From NCBI RefSeq assembly GCF_022581195.2, contig NC_061470.1, positions 10,230,001 through 10,294,000 of the forward strand: a stretch of DNA of 64,000 bases, read 5' to 3'. Below, piece by piece: positions 12,934 to 24,000 of this stretch (position 1 is its first letter; each line of letters starts with the position of its first letter). The notes beneath the pieces were generated by a model. That model did no database searches and had not been told where the DNA came from. It was given only the letters and a program-made list of their open reading frames with translations. This stretch comes from Helicoverpa zea. Taxonomy: Eukaryota > Arthropoda > Insecta > Lepidoptera > Noctuidae. The position numbers were made by a program, and so were the translations under genes.

Positions 12934-15474
12934 GGGCCATTGATGTCTGAGAACAAACTTTTAAATATAATAAAAACAGATTCATCAGATTTGGTTGGTA
13001 AGGTTTTGTCAAATATTTGGTTTGATATTCAGTGTCAATACGTGAAATGCAATTTTGGCAATATAAGCGCCAAAACAGTCCTCTGCAAAGTATGGACTTG
13101 GGTGCATACCTTATAAATAAATGCTTAGGAGTTAGTAATGTTTAGGAGATCAACTGTGTCATTTGTGTAGCAGAAAATAGTTCCTATGAATGAGGTTTTT
13201 AACATGAATTTAATCGACAGGGTACATAAACCTTCTTTATTCATTAAATCGTGACATATTTTCATGTTACCACTTATATATCCATACTTATACCATTCTA
13301 TCGATCGTGGTTAGCAAATACCTACCTACCTCCACTTAGAGATCACCTTGAGGATTCTGTACAGATCAGAGTGTGAAGATATCAATACTGAGATAAGATA
13401 GGTGCAAACAATTGATAACAATACGGCAATCATTTAAACTGAAATGATGAAGTTACGGCGAATTGAGAGGTATTGCTGAAATGCAGTATTGGCTGATTAT
13501 ATTGAGTTTATCGACCGTTGGGGATTTTGCAATTTTAACACAACTTTTTAATTATTTGTTTTAGGCGTTACAAGATATTCTTGGAGCTTTTATAGGGCAG
13601 TATTTTTAAGAAACTATGTCCCTAAATAGTCGTAAAAAGTCATAGAAGACCAAAAAATAGTCCACCAAACGAACCAGTCGTATTTGCGAACTTAAGTTAC
13701 AAAGCTTTTCTTAAGCAGATTTTTCACCCAGATTTTACAAAGAGGTAAATTCTGAACGTATCGCAAAATCATTTGCATTTGACCGCTTTGTTTCATCAAA
13801 TATCTACCAACTAAGTATTTAACCTATCTGTTATAATATTCTCAAGAAAACACACATTTTGCTTTAATGAAACATAACTATGTAGTAAGTACTTCACGAT
13901 CCAGTAAAATCGATTGAGTTACACTCTGACGCACTGGTACCATTACCTAAGAGAGGTTAACGAGAAAATAATTACTTAGTGTTCTTACTAAACATTGCCT
14001 TGTTTGATACGCTTTTATGTACATTGTACAATGCTCCATTTATCATAAAACTGGTTGTTTGCTACAGATTCACTCATGTACAGAATAGTTTAGTCTTCTT
14101 CTAGACAGCAACCTGGATCATTTTCATGCACCCAAACCAAAAACTCCTATCTAGAGGTACGTTCTCTCCATACAGATTCTGATTTCGTTCAGCAATTTTT
14201 TCGTAAAAACGTAAAAAACAACTGAAGTTGAGTTTATCGGGAATCGCGTGAGTTAATCAAAATTCGTTAGAAACTTCAAAAGTTGAAGGATTTTGGTTAA
14301 AATAGCTAAAGGTTCCTTTCTGAAAGGTTTTCTTTGACGATGGTTTCCCCAAATTCTTTTTTAATTTTAGTTACCTATGAGTTATAATTATTGGTTTTTG
14401 ACAAAATAGTTTCTATATTGTCTTTTGACTAAATATTTAGTTTCTCAATTATGTTGCAATCTTGTTAACATCTTAAGGTTAAACTTGCGCTAAACTTGAC
14501 TATTTATTTCGTAAGAAATCTTGTAAGAAACGTTCGTTAACTTAAGCGTTAGCATTAATCAGAAAATTAATCAAACCATAGGCTTCCTACCCTACTCAAT
14601 TAATATTTACACAAATACAGATAACGAATCGTATGAATCAGACAATTAACATTTTTTACACAAATGCCACTAAAATCACGATTATTATGTTTTGAGCACG
14701 TTTTGCTCAATCAACTTATATTACATCCAATAATGGAGGCATGGTTTAATGACGTCATAAGAAGTATAAATAATTATGTTAGTTGAAAAACCTGATCAAA
14801 TTGATATTTCGTTTTTAATTTTATTGTTTTCTCATTTTAAAATCCCTGCATTAAGTCGCGAAGTAGCGCGTCAAAGAGTTATTCAGCTTTGTTTTTCATA
14901 CACTACTTAGAAAAGATCTTTAAAAAGATGAAGAAGTTTGTCGTAACTTTACCTAATATAATGATAAAGAAGTCTTTACTTATCTTTGATCACAGGACAA
15001 AGACTGCGAAATAAGCGTTTTGCATATGGCATTTACTTAACACCGTAATTGATTCTAAGCACGGTTTAAATCTAAGAATAAGCAGCAATACACAAACTTA
15101 TTACGTTGGAAATTATACCAGGTGCATAACAATAAAAGAACAATACCTAGGTATAGGTAACGAGAAGCGCTAATCAAATAGAAAGTGATCTTACACACCA
15201 AAAATACTGCAATAGAAGAAAGAATATAATTCACATTAGCAACGTCAGCAAATGAAAGGACATAAACAAAGTGTATAAATTGCACAATTTCAACAACCGC
15301 AGACCCGCCAGTCTTTCTAAAAAATAGAACAACTACAATAACAATACAAAAGAACCTTAATCTCCAAGAATTAAAGTTGATAATCCATTGTGGCCAAACG
15401 TTGAACGACCGCAAAAATATCAGTGCACATCGCGTGCTTGATTCAGTAACAAACAGTGAAATTGATTGACTCAC
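12934..15474. other. Probable first intron of the BICD-related gene
   Basis: No exon seen. This AT-rich stretch lies immediately downstream, on the minus strand, of the splice donor that ends the coding exon at 15475. No continuation exon was found down to position 1, so the intron is either longer than 15 kb or carries small exons that I missed. Confidence 0.4.
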
Positions 15475-15915
15475 CTCGACTTTTTTGGAGTATTCTTCCG
15501 TCACGCGCTCCTGTTCTTTCTTCAGCTCCTCGTTTTTGTCCAGAAGGGCCTTGCCCAGCTCTGCAGCCAGCAGCAGGTCTGACTCCTTCTGCTGGAGCTG
15601 TGCCCACAGGTCGTGCTCCTGTCCAGCGTCCATGGTCGCAGTTGTCCTTGCGGTCGACATTTCTCTCACATACGCTTCCAAATCCTCATAAAAATGTTCG
15701 TCTGAAAAGCTCAGCGGTACAGGAGTCTTCCTCGTACCACTTTTACTTCTACTCCGCCTGTGCTTGCTCAAAGGTGTTGATGTTCGTATGTTCCCGTTGC
15801 CTACGAACTGAGTTTCGTCTGTTATAAAGTTGGGTGACTTGTTGCGATCTGGCGGCTCCGGTTCAGTGTTATCTTTACTACTTCTACTAATATTTGCACT
15901 TACTTCACCGGCCAT
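15475..15915 (-). CDS. BicDR: Bicaudal D-related dynein adaptor, first coding exon
   Basis: The exon encodes 147 residues from Met (15915) to a GTGAGT donor just below 15475, phase 0. Residues 1-70 are polar and rich in Ser, Pro and Arg. Residues 71-100 are an acidic region (SDEHFYEDLEAY). From about 102 a coiled coil begins, with the motif LLLAAELGKALL around 114-125; its AAELG (117-121) matches the CC1 box by which BICD and BICDR adaptors contact the dynein light intermediate chain. The spacing and the word AELGKALL fit BICDR1/2 rather than BicD itself. BICDR proteins recruit dynein-dynactin to vesicle cargo. Only the N-terminus is here; the rest must lie to the left. Reading past the donor runs into hydrophobic non-homologous sequence, supporting the splice. 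Other CC1-box adaptors (TRAK, HAP1) are a less likely alternative. Confidence 0.82.
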
Positions 15916-16310
15916 TTAATCAAAGGAGTCTGTTTCAAACTACTGAACTAACTTTGCACTATTTTTGTGTAGTTGTTCTTTTTAAATATTTTGTCGATAG
16001 CTTGTTGGAACTTCACAGTTTTGGGGAGTTTTATTTTGAATATGCTCTTGTTTATGTCGAAATCCTTTTTTAAGGCCATTATAGGGTATTTTTGGATCAC
16101 AATAGTAACATTTCCGTGACACTGGCACTCACAACACTGCACTGTTTTGTCGATACACTCGCGGCGGGCGCAGCACAGATGTTGCCTCGACAACGGATCG
16201 GACACAACAGTCGGCCTGCGAAACCTTCCACCTAGAACAACCCGCCACCGACACAGATTATGCAAGCGGTGAGAGGGGCGAGTAGGTAGAAAGAAATAAA
16301 CATTATTGGC
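15916..16310. other. Probable 5' leader and promoter of the BICD-related gene
   Basis: The sequence above the start codon on the minus strand holds a 105-codon open stretch (16265-15948) that is Cys- and Lys-rich and that I do not recognise. It ends 33 bp before the BicDR start codon and may be only leader sequence. The segment 16135-16265 has a raised GC content, as a promoter-proximal region might. Confidence 0.3.
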
Positions 16311-16448
16311 CTTACTACAAAAACTTTAACAACTGTTTTACACTTGTCTAAAAAAAATGTGGCTCCAAAATGAACCATATGTCAACGTCATAATTTGACA
16401 TTTTTTTAGACAAGTCTTAAACTGACGTTAAAAAGTTTTTGTGGTAAG
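16311..16448. mobile_element. Short MITE with about 50-bp inverted repeats
   Basis: The ends CTTACTACAAAAACTTTAAC (left) and TTAAAAAGTTTTTGTGGTAA (right) are imperfect inverted repeats; the similarity continues inward through ACTTGTCTAAAAAAAATG and its complement. The element is 138 bp, AT-rich and non-coding. Confidence 0.65.
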
Positions 16449-17600
16449 ACGGTAATTGTTTACCTTAAATGCAAGTAGCATTTAATATAAGTAATTGATT
16501 AAAAGTTTTTCTGAGTTTGGTATGTCTTATTTGATTTTGTTATATTTTTTTATTTAAATTGTAATAAATAAGGTGTAATATTTTACCAGCATTTAAGTTT
16601 CGTAAGTTCATTATCTAAAGATATCAAAAGTGAGTCTAGTGTGACTAATATCAAGTCGTTAATGTATCATTTGTGTAGTATGCAAGTGGTATCTAATTGC
16701 GGATCCAATTAGTCATAACGATAAGAATGATTATACGAATACCAATAGAAAAGGTATTAAAAGAAAGGCGAGAACATTAGTAGCTACCTGCGTATCTAAT
16801 TGTATAATAAGATTTCAAAGAACTAGTAATTAATACAGAAAAGGGTTTTCAATAGGTAATATTTTAAATCTATATTTTTTACAATTATATTTTGGACGCA
16901 TCTTTTTTTGTAAACTGCACGAAAGGCATACCAAATCTGAAAGTTATTTTTTATATAAAACTGATACCGAAAAAAAACTTCCAAGTAGGTAGAAACACCG
17001 AGGCCACAAAAATCGCTTCTGCAATCTAATCTTTGGCCTAAATCAACACGTGCGTCAGAGCGAGACGCGAATAGAAGGGTAACGTCAAACCTTCACGCCA
17101 GACAAGGACGGCTATACTCATCAAGGTAACACAAAGAGAGTGGTCAAATAAAATGTCGAAACATTTATTTTTATTGTTGGTTAAACATCAGGAAATGATC
17201 TCATAGCTATCCTATAAAAATCGCATCTAAATTAAACCAGTTTTTATCGTAAAAGTGGACCTTGAAAGAGGCGATTAGCTTTGAGAAAAACACCATAGAT
17301 TAAGATTTTTAAGCTGATTAAGTAGATATAATGTTGACATAAAGGATGTACCTATGTATATCCTTACTTTGAGCACATTAAGGAAACGAAATCCAGGTCA
17401 TTGGCAATATTAAGAGAACATTCACAAAAAAACTGTTTCCAAAAGCTGTCAATCTTATGCACAAAGTATGCTTAAAATATTTTTGGATAACTAATGGTTT
17501 TTTCTGAGGCAGTTAGTAGATACCTATATGTAATTTTAACATGACAAGAAAGGTGATTGACAAAGATTACAATAAATCTTGACTACTTTCTTAGATACCT
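16449..17600. other. No gene seen
   Basis: AT-rich intergenic sequence, with no exon or repeat that I can name. Confidence 0.5.
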
Positions 17601-17604
17601 AGGT

Positions 17605-17690
17605 AAATAGGTAAGTATATGTATCATGTCCCATGGCTGGGCACAGGCCTCTTCTCACACAGAGGAGGATTGAGCGTCAATCACACATAC
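17605..17690 (+). repeat. LINE 3' tail fragment
   Basis: Contains CCCATGGCTGGGCACAGGCC followed by TCTTCTCACACAGAGGAGG. A sister fragment lies at 44222-44290. This conserved stretch is common at the 3' ends of lepidopteran non-LTR elements. Confidence 0.5.
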
Positions 17691-17939
17691 ATACGAAATA
17701 ATCTCTTCTATTTTCTATATTTAGCTGAATTTTCAGCCCGATTGCGAAGACCTACAAATCCTAGACTTACATAAAACGGCTTGACTTTACGTACGGCGCG
17801 AACGTCAATGTAATCTCATTTTGCTGGATTACTCACTAAAACTTAGATTTTACTTACTTAAACTAAAACTTTCTAAACCTTTTAGGTATTATTTGCTAAG
17901 CTGTTTCAATTCACGTGAGCAATTTGAAAATTCTGCAAT

Positions 17940-18200
17940 TTAAGAACCCAGCTCTTGTCGGTTCAGCTCCTTCCATTTACGCCTATCTAGCGCCAACTCC
18001 TGAACTTCCTTATACGTCACAACATTCACCTTTTCTTTAATTTGCTTGATGTAGCTGTACCTTGGACGACCCCTCCCCCGCTTTCCTTCGACTTTCCCTT
18101 CCACGATGTTTTTGATAAAATCGTCGTGACGTATAAGGTGTCCTATCATTTTTCCTCTCCTGTTCTCTACGTTATGCAATAGTTGTCTTTTAAAAGACAA
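17940..18200 (-). pseudogene. C-terminal remnant of a non-LTR retrotransposon polyprotein
   Basis: The minus-strand frame ending at 17940 gives about 85 residues with the layout seen at the very end of LINE reverse transcriptases: RRGKMIGHLIRHDD, then GKVEGKRGRGRPR, then a basic amphipathic tail ending in WKELNRQ. No reverse-transcriptase catalytic core is present upstream, so this is a 5'-truncated copy. The G-K-R-G-R-G-R-P-R stretch is the most diagnostic part. RTE-like is likely, but other clades end in the same way. Confidence 0.7.
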
Positions 18201-18284
18201 ATTGGAAATAAACAAGAATATTTTTGGGAAGCATAACATTTTTTGCCTTTATAGCACAACTAGTACTCGCCGACACTTTTACCT

Positions 18285-18430
18285 AAATCCCTTAAAAACT
18301 AATATCCACGCACCTGGATAAAAAGTAGCCTTAAATATAGCTCTCCTCATTACAAAGAATTGACATCCAAATCGGTCCTCAAGTTATTGAGATTTGCGCG
18401 TTTGAATCACACAAACAAACTCTTCAGCTG
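18285..18430 (-). repeat. Helitron-like repeat fragment
   Basis: Read on the minus strand it starts CAGCTGAAGAGTTTGTTTGT, then TTTGAGGACCGATTTGG-like sequence and the GGATAAAAAGTAGCC signature in the plus-strand reading at 18316. It matches the family at 62157-62330. Confidence 0.5.
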
Positions 18431-18544
18431 AAAGGTGATCAAAAATCACGAATTATAATCGCACACAACGCACTAATTCTTAAGCGATGTTTAATTCAAT
18501 CTTGTCTCTGCTTTCATAAACGCATTCCATAATTCATGAACTAC

Positions 18545-18665
18545 TTACTTATGGTATGCCGCAGATCGTGCGTCTAAGCGCAAAGTCGTGAGTTCAATCC
18601 CCGGTCGTGGACTTTTGTCCGGAAGTAGGGAACTAAGTACTTGTGTAGTTTAAGATGGTAGAACC
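18545..18665 (+). repeat. tRNA-derived SINE-like fragment
   Basis: GAGTTCAATCC at 18590-18600 matches a pol III B box, and TGGTATGCCGCAG about 40 bp upstream is in the right place for an A box. It is followed by CCCCGGTCGTGGACTTTTGT. There is no tRNA fold, so this is a SINE head or relic, not a tRNA gene. Confidence 0.4.
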
Positions 18666-18820
18666 CTGGTTTTAATGTTGGTTGATGGTCGTTATTTATT
18701 AGATTTTTTATGTAATGAAATGTGTAGTTTTTAGTCAACAGGCCGGCGAACAAATTTTTTTTTGACACAAACGAAGGACAATGGGCAAGTGGTATGGGAT
18801 TTGGTACCCGGTCCAACAGT

Positions 18821-20645
18821 AGGAATATGTGAAGACAGTACATAAGGGAGTATATGGGGAAAGCACATAAGGGAGTATATGGGAGAGTACATAAGGGAGT
18901 ATATGGGGAGAGTACATAAGGAAGTCTAGGAGGTAAGTACATAAGGGAGTATATGGGGAGAGTACATAAGGGAGTATATGGGGAGACTACATAAGGAAGT
19001 CTATGGAGTAAGTACATAAGGGAGTATATGGGGAGAGTACATAAGGAAGTCTAGGAGGTAAGTACATAAGGGAGTATATGGGGAGAGTACATAAGGGAGT
19101 ATATGGGGAGAGTATATAAGGAAGTCTAGGAGGTAAGTACATAAGGGAGTATATGGGGAGAGTACATAAGGGAGTATATGGGGAGAGTACATAAGGAAGT
19201 CTAGGAGGTAAGTACATAAGGGAGTATATGGGGAGAGTACATAAGGGAGTATATGGGGAGAGTACATAAGGAAGTCTATGGAGTAAGTACATAAGGGAGT
19301 ATATGGGGAGAGTACATAAGGAAGTCTAGTAGGTAAGTACATAAGGGAGTATATGGGGAGAGTACATAAGGAAGTATATGGGGTAAGCAAATAAGTGAGT
19401 TAACGGGTTAAGTACATAAGGGAGTATGTGGGGATAAGTAGATAAGGATGTATATGAGGACAGTACATAAGGGAGTCTATGGGGAAAGCACATAAGGGAG
19501 TATATGGAGTAAGTATATAAGGGAGTATATGGGGAGAGTACATAAGGGAGTATATGGTGCAAGTACATAAGGAAGTCTAGGAGGTAAGTACATAAGGGAG
19601 TATATGGGGAAAGTACATAAGGGAGTATATGGAGAAAGTACATAAGGGAGTATATGGGGATAAGTAGATAAGGATGTATATGAGGACAGTACATAAGGGA
19701 GTCTATGGGGAAAGCACATAAGGGAGTATATGGGGAGAGTACATAAGGGGATATATGGGGAGAGTACATAAGGGAGTATATGGGGAGAGTACATAAGGGG
19801 ATATATGAGGACAGTAGATAAGGGAGTATATGAAGACAGTACATAAGGGTTTATATGGGGTAAGAACATAAGGGAGTAGGTATATAGGGAGAGTACATAA
19901 GGGAGCATATGGTGCTAGTACATAAGGAAGTCTATGGAGTAAGTACATAAGGGAGTATATGGGGAGAGTACATAAGGAAGTCTAGGAGGTAAGTACATAA
20001 GGGAGTATATGGGGAGAGTACATAAGGGAGTATATGGGGAGAGTACATAAGGAAGTCTAGGAGGTAAGTACATAAGGGAGTATACGGGGAGAGTACATAA
20101 GGAAGTATATGGGGTAAGCAAATAAGTGAGTTAACGGGTTAAGTACATAAGGGAGTATATGGGGAAAGAACATAAGGGAGTACATGGTGTTAGTACATAA
20201 GGAAGTCTATGGGGTAAGTACATAAGGGAGTATACGGGGAGAGTACATAAGGAAGTATATGGGGTAAGCAAATAAGTGAGTTAACGGGTTAAGTACATAA
20301 GGGAGTATATGGGGAAAGAACATAAGGGAGTACATGGTGTTAGTACATAAGGAAGTCTATGGGGTAAGTACATAAGGGAGTATATGGTGAAAGCACATAA
20401 GGGAGTATATGGAATAAGTATATAAGGGAGTATATCGGGAAAGAACATAAGGGAGTACATGGTGTTAGTACATAAGGAAGTCTATGGGGTAAGTACATAA
20501 GGGAGTATATTGGGAGAGTACATAAGGAGTATATGGGGAGAGTACATAAGGGAGTATATGGTGTTAGTATATAAGGGAGTATATGGGGTAAGTACATAAA
20601 GCAGTCTTTGGAGTAAGAACATAAGGAAGTAGGTACATAGGGTAA
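18821..20645. repeat. 25-bp minisatellite, about 73 units
   Basis: The unit is close to AAGGGAGTATATGGGGAGAG plus TACAT. A second unit type contains GGAAGTCTAGGAGGTAAG. Units are ordered into larger blocks: the type order repeats every 75 bp (18900-19320), and a six-unit block of 150 bp is repeated at 20111 and 20261. Because 25 is not a multiple of 3, three units make a 75-nt reading cycle, and several long stop-free stretches arise on the minus strand (repeating SPYTPLCTLPIYSLMY). They overlap in different frames and are not genes. Degenerate fragments of the same repeat in opposite orientation lie at 24990, 32485 and 33028. Confidence 0.95.
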
Positions 20646-21002
20646 GAATGCATGCGTAGGATGTAGCTTCGGATCCTTTACAGCATCATCATCATCAGCA
20701 TGCGTGTAGTGGGTTCGTTTTTTTAAAAATATCAGGAATAAACTAATAAATAAAAAAAACCTTCCAAAGATCAGACAGGTGCACACACAGGCTCTTTTTT
20801 TATTTAATTCTTATGTAATATATTTGTATGCACTTATGATGTTTAAATAAAACGCACACTGCAAGTGAGGCTACAAAATTACTTACTACAGCATATAAAC
20901 AGAAGTCCGTATCTAAGCGACAATATCGATCCAACAGTACTTCTTCTAAAGAAGGAACGTCGTGTTTCTAATAATTACAAAAGTTATTAAAAAATAATAA
21001 CC
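20646..21002. other. Upstream region of the ODAD1-like gene
   Basis: It holds a short CATCATCATCAT microsatellite at 20685-20700 and AT-rich sequence. No clear TATA box was found. The start codon at 21003 lies in a good context (AACCATGG). Confidence 0.35.
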
Positions 21003-24000
21003 ATGGCGGTTCTAATAGCACCAGCTGATGATATGGAAATGGAGAAGATTGCAGAAGATGAACTGTCCAAGTTACAAAGACAGGTAAACTTATTAACGAT
21101 TGATTTAACTGTCGGTATCTTAAGCCAGGGAATTCATCAGTTCCTGGGGAAGTGTTTATTGCATTCAGATAAGGAGTAGCTCATTAATTTGGTTCTAGGA
21201 CCGGTTAGGTAAATTTCGCCCAGCATTTACGTAAACTCACAAACTTTTACATTTATAATACTACCATGATCTAGATGTTGAATATCTACAGATGAAGAAA
21301 GTATGAGGGTAGACCGTGTCCATCATCTCCGAGCCTTTTCCCAACTATGTTGGGGTCAGTTTCCAGTCTAACCGGATGTAGCTGAGTACCAGTGCATTAC
21401 AAGGAGCGACTGCCTATCTGACCTCCTCAACCCAGTTCCCCGGGCAACCCAATACCCCTTGGTTATTGGTATTGGTTTGAGCGTTGACCGTGTGACGAGA
21501 CGACAATACATTTTTAAGTCTTATTTAAATGTGATAGTTTTGTTGACCCTTAATTAAACTCCTAATTCTGGTTCTAACTGTGGAACAAAAGCTTAACAAA
21601 AATGCTATATTTTATTCCTTGTAATTGATCTCAGTTCAGGGTAATGGAGATAGACCGTGCCAACGTGTTGAGCAGCGTGCAGCCGACCCTCAGGATGCAG
21701 AAGACCATCATCAACACTCTCAATGCTGACCTGGAGAAGATCATGATGGAACTCAAGGTAAACTGAACAGCTACCAGACAGGTAATCTCAATTGAACAGT
21801 TCTCGACAAATAATTTTGTTATGTAGATGATCACGATAGGAAAAATGCACCAACAAAATGCAGTGCTATAATGCGTCAAATAGCTAGCTTCCGAACGGCA
21901 AACTTATTTGACAAGAGATATTCGAGAATATTTTTAGATAATACTCATAATTATATAACGTTGGTATCTACTTAGATGGAGTAGGTATATCGTACCTATT
22001 TACTTGATACTTAATGTAGATCGCCGATCGGGAACAGCCTGTCAAATGATGAACCATGACATTATTATTTCCTCAATATTGCTATGTACCTAAGTATCTA
22101 TATTTCCTAATATATGATCCACCATCACAATAACTACTCGACCATAATGGCTATTAATTTCCACAGTTCACCAAAAGCACCTCAAACCTTATGGAAGGTG
22201 CCAGAAATAGAGAGAAGTTGATAGCTCTCCTGAAAGACCACGAGAAGTATGCGGCAGAGGTGAAGGAACATCGGAAGACTATCAAGGAGCTGGACTTCTT
22301 GTTGAAACAAGTGCAGAAGGAGATCAAGTCGCTAAGGCAGAAAGTCACCGGGTTTGAGATTGTAAGGAAAAACCGCTCCCGATTATAAAATTGAACTTTA
22401 TATTTGTAGTACCCAAAATCGTTTTTTTAAATAATATAAACATAGTCAGTACACCATTGGGCCTCTTCCGAATATTTTCAAAGTCTAATCGTAAGACAAA
22501 ATTAAAAATCAACGCCTAACATTTTCGAAAAGGCAAAACTATCGCTCCTGGTTAAAAACTGCAATTACCTAATCCGCGTATTTTTTAGCTTCATTGCACA
22601 CTATGTAGCTGTTTCCCGCGGTTTCACAAAGGTCCTGGGAGAACTTCTTCAAGTACCAACTATAGCCTATGTTACATAGGAAGAGTCTAGCTTCCCAACA
22701 GTGAAATAATTTTTATAATCGATTAGTTGTTTCAGACTAGAAATAAACAATCAAATGTTTATACAATCTAATCTCTACACAATATTAGTAAACATAACTT
22801 GATGCTGTATCATTGACCTGCTAACTTTTCCTGCCCAGGCATACGCCAATGTGCTAACTGGTCAGACCCTGATCAGTCAGCTGGAGAACCGACTGGACAC
22901 AGCCATGAAGAAGTTCAACACTGTCAACAGCGAGAACTACTCCATGAGACTACATATCGATAGATTGCTCAGAGATCGGTAAATATTAAACAGGGGCTCA
23001 ATTCTGCTAAGTTAATAACGTGACAATTGGATAACAATTGAATCTCAATAGCAGATTTAACCATAGCGGGCATTCTCCTACTAATATAAGATCTATTCGT
23101 ATAAAAAGGACATCATTTTGGTCTATAGGGTAGTTTGCTCGTAAATGCTATCGGGATCTATCAGACAGAGAGCGGTCACGCTTTCAAGCGGTCAGTTTTG
23201 CTTTCTAGCTCTACTTCTACTTCTTCTATTTGACCGACGCGGTCAGGATGCCTTCTGTGTGAGTATGTGAGTATAACTATATAACGTAATATGACACAAA
23301 GAAAGCAAAACTGCCCCCTTGAATGCTAGACCGCGTGACCGCTCCCTGTCTGATAGATCCCTAACATTCCCTTACCTCATCCATCCTCCGAGCCTTTTTC
23401 CCAACTATGTTGGGGTCGGCTTCCAGTCTAACCGGATGTAGCTGAGTACCATTCCCTTACCTCTTCTAAGGCAATTCTTCAACACCCACTGGAAGAACCA
23501 GCTCAAACGCCTGATGGACGGCAAGGCGATGATTATCGAGCTGTTAGAACAAGCCATCTCGACTTACGACCAGCGTGAAGAGTGGTGCAACAAGCTGGAT
23601 GCGCTTAAGGAGAAAGCTGCTATTGACTATAGGAAACATTGCTTGGTAAGTACTCTTATGGATCGTTAATACAAACGGTAATAGAAAGAAGATTGATATG
23701 GTTTTTATATACCTATGCATAAGCATTACCCACTAAAATCCTTTATGCAATAAACATTTTAGCAGTCACCACGTTATTACAGAAACTACATTTTCTGGGC
23801 ATCATCTTTGAGGCATTGATATTTATTAACGAGAGTCAAGCGGCTTATGATTTAAATTGATCGATCGTACTTATACTCTACATTATACATTGAAAAAGGT
23901 TCTAGTACTTGTCTAATGTAAACTAGCTAAGTTATATGCGCTCATTACTTTCAATCCTTGGACGGTACCCTTTTTTTACAGATGCTCATTTCGACTACAG

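Noticed and set aside
15055..15474. Extension of the BICD-related frame for another 139 residues
   Set aside because: The sequence after residue 147 is hydrophobic and unlike a coiled coil, and a strong GTGAGT donor lies at exactly that point.
18821..20645. CRISPR-like regular repeat array
   Set aside because: The units follow directly on one another without unique spacers, and this is an animal genome.
18574..20786. Several minus-strand frames of 60-170 codons with YSLMYLPPRLPYVL-type repeats
   Set aside because: All lie in the 25-bp minisatellite, overlap each other in different frames and have no unique part.
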